A stretch of DNA of 36,113 nt from Candidatus Krumholzibacteriota bacterium (GTDB taxonomy: Bacteria > Krumholzibacteriota > Krumholzibacteriia > LZORAL124-64-63), in the NCBI GenBank assembly GCA_024277025.1, contig JAJRWA010000017.1, positions 1 through 36,113 of the forward strand, written 5' to 3'. The number at the start of each line of letters is the position of its first letter. Positions within the stretch are counted from its first letter, which is position 1. The notes under the pieces are model-generated. The model ran no database searches. It saw only the letters and a list, made by a program, of their open reading frames with translations, and was not told where the DNA came from. The position numbers and the translations under genes are program-made. Shown one piece after another: positions 34,092-36,113 of this stretch.

Positions 34092-34120
34092 GATATAATT
34101 AGTGTAGATGGGGGTACCAA
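34092..34120 (-). promoter_or_regulatory. candidate promoter of the exbB operon
   Basis: On the minus strand TTGGTA (34120-34115; 4 of 6), a 17-base spacer and TATATC (34097-34092; 4 of 6). The -35 lies in the hairpin at 34110-34144. The leader to the exbB ATG at 33885 is about 200 bases. The gap 33886-34145 shows nothing else coding. Confidence 0.45.
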
Positions 34121-34144
34121 GTCAAACGTTTTCCGTGGTCCCCC
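34110..34144 (-). terminator. imperfect hairpin after the GWxTD gene
   Basis: GGGGG and ACCA (with one bulged T at 34115) pair with TGGTCCCCC (34136-34144), with a 16-base loop. It begins immediately after the stop codon at 34146. No T-run follows, so it may stabilise the mRNA end or partly terminate. It shares bases with the exbB promoter. Confidence 0.3.
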
Positions 34145-34145
34145 G

Positions 34146-35798
34146 TCACTCTTCCATTTGCAAAACGTTTGAGGACTCGAGACTGAATTCCCCATCGCCG
34201 GTCCGGTCGACAAACAGGAAGCGCTGGCCCATGCCCTTGCTTGAAAACCGGTTGGGAAACAACGGATTACCGCCGTTGTCATACTTCCACAATTCGAAGG
34301 GGAAATTGTGTGAAGCCGAATACACCGACGTGCTCCGGTCGCGTTCGGCGCTGCGGGAGTACGGCATGGGGATCCCGCCCTCGGTCGCGTAGGGATTGAT
34401 ATTGCCGGTGCCGCCGATGGGGGCTCCCTTGGCTGTGCCCCCGTCCCGGTCCGGCGCAAAGCGCTGATACACCTTGATGCGGGCGTCGTCCTGGTCCCTG
34501 AAGTTCATGGGCATGCGCTCGCTCTGTATTTCATCGGCCGGCCCCATCAGCAGAAAGACTTCGCCCCGCTCGTCGACCGCCCCGAACTCGCCGAAACCGC
34601 GCAGGAACTTCTGCACATAGGCCAGCCTGTATTGGAATTCCAGGTAGACGGGGTTCACCGGATTCTCCGGATCCGGGTTCAGCTTGTTCCAGAACTCATC
34701 CAGCAGCCTTTCCTGTTCGGCCGGAGTGCCGGCCAGGAACCGCGACAACTCCGCACCCGAGAAAACCGTGCGCCCCTCGCCCAGGACCAGGCTGCGATGC
34801 CGGCCTAGCGCCGAGAGTCGCCAGATCACATCGAAGCCGGTCAGGCTGCCACGTCCCTGGCCGTCCAGCGGGGCCAGGCTCAGGCGGTAAGCCCCCTCCG
34901 GCAGCAGGTTCACATCCAACTCGTAGAGCAGGGCCGCCGGCCGGCCGGCCGCCAGCGCCTGCCGCCCCCGCTCGTCGAAACGGACGGTGTCGCGCAAGAC
35001 GAAATCCATGTCCAGGTTGGAGACCTCGACCCGCAGGCCCAGCGGCTCCTGATCCGCCGGGATGCCCCCGGCCTGCGGCCAGACCGGCTGGTAGATCTGC
35101 AGGCGGTCCTGTTCCAGTCCATACCGCCGCGAGGGGTGCATGTAGTCCTGGAGCCAACCGGACTGTTCGGCGTTCTGCACGGCGGCGCCCGGCCGCCAAC
35201 TCTCCAGCGGCGCCTGCATCAGGAACAGCGGGTCCTCGAGACCGAGGCCGCGCTGGGGGCGCGGCCTTTGCTCAGCCGCCCAATCGGTTGCGGATTCGCT
35301 GCTGGCGTGCACCTTGCGGGCCGCATTCAGGATCCCCTGCTTGCGGCGATTGATGTCATACACGCCGCAGCTGATGCGGCCTGCCCGGAACGGGACATCC
35401 CTCAACAGGACACCAAAGACCTGAAACTGGACCCGGGATCCGGCGTCTTCAACGGACATGGCAGGGGTGCGGATCTGGCGTGTGCGCTTTTCCACCTGGC
35501 CGTCAAACGACTCTAGGCGAACCTCGAGCCGCACCCGCCCCACATAGCCGTGCCCCTCGCGCTTGAACTTCAGGTCGGCGTTGGTGACTTCGACCATGAC
35601 CATGACGTCGAGCCGGTCTTCACTGACCCAGCGGTTGACCACATCCACGGACGAATGGAAATTGCCGCCCCCGTCCAGCGGGCGGATCATGGCCCGGGCC
35701 CCGGTGGCGCCGCACAGGGTCAGCAGCAGCGTAAGGATCAGCAGAGTATGGGGGTGCGTGTAGACAGACCGTCCGAAGCGGCATGACTTGACTGCCAT
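34146..35798 (-). CDS. secreted GWxTD-domain-containing protein
   Basis: 550 residues with a Sec signal peptide (about 1-36, ending GARA). The N-terminal half is beta-rich (VDVVNRWVSEDRLDVMVMVEV). The C-terminal half carries the GWxTD-domain pattern: LLDEFWNKLNPDPENPVNP, a YRLAYVQKFL stretch, then GFGEFGAVDERGEVFLLMG where the name-giving motif would be (here GAVDERG), PADEIQSER and ELWKYDNGG. The function of the family is unknown; it is common in Bacteroidota, Gemmatimonadota and related phyla. ATG 35798 has AAAGG 7 bases upstream. Monocistronic or weakly linked to exbB. Confidence 0.8.
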   Translation of the reverse strand: MAVKSCRFGRSVYTHPHTLLILTLLLTLCGATGARAMIRPLDGGGNFHSSVDVVNRWVSEDRLDVMVMVEVTNADLKFKREGHGYVGRVRLEVRLESFDGQVEKRTRQIRTPAMSVEDAGSRVQFQVFGVLLRDVPFRAGRISCGVYDINRRKQGILNAARKVHASSESATDWAAEQRPRPQRGLGLEDPLFLMQAPLESWRPGAAVQNAEQSGWLQDYMHPSRRYGLEQDRLQIYQPVWPQAGGIPADQEPLGLRVEVSNLDMDFVLRDTVRFDERGRQALAAGRPAALLYELDVNLLPEGAYRLSLAPLDGQGRGSLTGFDVIWRLSALGRHRSLVLGEGRTVFSGAELSRFLAGTPAEQERLLDEFWNKLNPDPENPVNPVYLEFQYRLAYVQKFLRGFGEFGAVDERGEVFLLMGPADEIQSERMPMNFRDQDDARIKVYQRFAPDRDGGTAKGAPIGGTGNINPYATEGGIPMPYSRSAERDRSTSVYSASHNFPFELWKYDNGGNPLFPNRFSSKGMGQRFLFVDRTGDGEFSLESSNVLQMEE

Positions 35799-35868
35799 AA
35801 CCAGGCCTTTGCGTGTAGTGACATGACCGATCCCCCTCGACCGGCGCTGATTGGCTCAGCTTCCTATG

Positions 35869-35897
35869 ATTCTAGGTAATTTTTCGCCGGTTGGCCA
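35869..35897 (-). promoter_or_regulatory. candidate promoter of the GWxTD gene
   Basis: On the minus strand TGGCCA (35897-35892; 4 of 6), a 17-base spacer and TAGAAT (35874-35869; 5 of 6). It overlaps a small inverted repeat (35894-35909). Transcription would start near 35862, giving a leader of ~64 bases. Confidence 0.5.
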
Positions 35898-35909
35898 GCT
35901 TAAACTGGC
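35894..35909. repeat. 16-bp inverted repeat at the GWxTD promoter
   Basis: GCCAG-N6-CTGGC with a near-symmetric CTTAAA centre, overlapping the -35 box. It has the same 5-6-5 geometry as the repeat at 13881-13896 but different half-sites. It could be an operator or chance. Confidence 0.3.
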
Positions 35910-35941
35910 TGGTTGTGCCTCCGAAATTGTGTCCCTCCTTC

Positions 35942-35971
35942 TCCCCGAGCCGGATTCGCCCGGCTCGGGGA
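35942..35971 (-). terminator. hairpin after the right-edge partial gene
   Basis: Perfect 12-base-pair stem (35942-35953 with 35960-35971), 6-base loop, 5 bases after the stop codon at 35977 on the minus strand. There is no T-run; GAAGGAGGG follows. It probably ends or protects the 3' end of the partial gene. Confidence 0.55.
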
Positions 35972-35976
35972 ATCTC

Positions 35977-36113
35977 TCAGTACGCCAACCTCAGATCATG
36001 AGTCCGGTTCCTCGCTATCGCCCGCGTCTCCACGCGCTGGTCGTAGTACTCCGCCCAACGCGGTGGCAATTCACAACGTGTCCGGAAAATCCGCTCCTTC
36101 AACAACTCCGCCC
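35977..36113 (-). CDS. 3' end of an unrecognised gene (partial at right edge)
   Basis: The last 44 codons of an open frame entering from the right edge, ending TGA at 35979-35977. The peptide is basic and helical (LLKERIFRTRCE, then RWAEYYDQRVETRAI, ending ARNRTHDLRLAY). Codon use (TTG, CGT, ACA, CCA, ATA) is less C/G-biased at third positions than the other genes, and the segment is close to a 12-bp terminator stem, both of which support a real gene. Family not recognised; a nucleic-acid-binding protein or mobile-element gene is possible. Confidence 0.5.
   Translation of the reverse strand, partial: AELLKERIFRTRCELPPRWAEYYDQRVETRAIARNRTHDLRLAY

Noticed and set aside
34094-34099. Perfect TATAAT on the plus strand
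   Set aside because: No -35 at a suitable distance and no plus-strand gene follows; transcription would be antisense to the GWxTD gene. It overlaps the minus-strand promoter by its A/T content.

Overview
The window is GC-rich (roughly two thirds G+C by eye), densely coding chromosomal DNA from a diderm bacterium. Evidence for an outer membrane is a TolC-type efflux channel, a secreted beta-barrel protein and an ExbB-ExbD-ExbD-TonB set. A GWxTD-family protein, an ExbB with an exported N-terminal extension, an EF-G-like paralogue and a lysine-repeat histone H1-like protein together point to the FCB superphylum or a neighbouring candidate phylum (Krumholzibacteriota- or Eisenbacteria-like). That placement is inference, not proof. 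No phage, insertion sequence or CRISPR array was seen. No stretch above 300 bases lacks a gene; the longest gene-free stretches are about 260 bases and hold promoters or hairpins.

Region 1 (106-13815, all minus strand; read from right to left) is one nearly gapless block: an EF-G-like GTPase, yebC, ruvC-ruvA-ruvB, queA-tgt, yajC, def-fmt-rsmB, an orphan three-PASTA membrane protein, rpe and a GT-C-like membrane protein. It joins translation (EF-G-like, YebC, Tgt/QueA, Def/Fmt, RsmB), Holliday-junction repair and protein export. Many junctions are 4-base ATGA or GTGA overlaps, and a good sigma70-type promoter precedes the first gene. Region 2 (13816-15733) holds a divergent promoter region, a plus-strand beta-barrel gene, a shared convergent terminator, the minus-strand H1-like gene made of 28 pentapeptide repeats, and a tRNA-Leu(GAG).

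Region 3 (15648-26324, minus) is the cell-shape and envelope block: radC, mreB-mreC-mreD-mrdA-rodA, lgt, aroE, comF, pgk, secG and the tRNA-Leu. Consensus-like promoters inside the 3' end of comF and inside the pgk-secG hairpin suggest sub-operons. Region 4 (26463-31175) has a plus-strand aspartate kinase whose 3' end overlaps a convergent rhomboid-TPR gene, followed by an ABC ATPase and a TolC-family channel with no permease or adaptor beside them.

Region 5 (31422-35798, minus) encodes exbB, two exbD genes and tonB, preceded by a GWxTD-domain secreted protein. The right edge carries the last 44 codons of an unrecognised minus-strand gene whose codon use differs from the rest.

Most genes here are housekeeping. 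No clearly new multi-gene system was found. The best leads are the EF-G-like GTPase with a degenerate guanine-specificity motif next to yebC, the variant Lgt active-site region, the pentapeptide H1-like protein, promoters built into terminator-like hairpins, and the orphan OMF/ABC pair.
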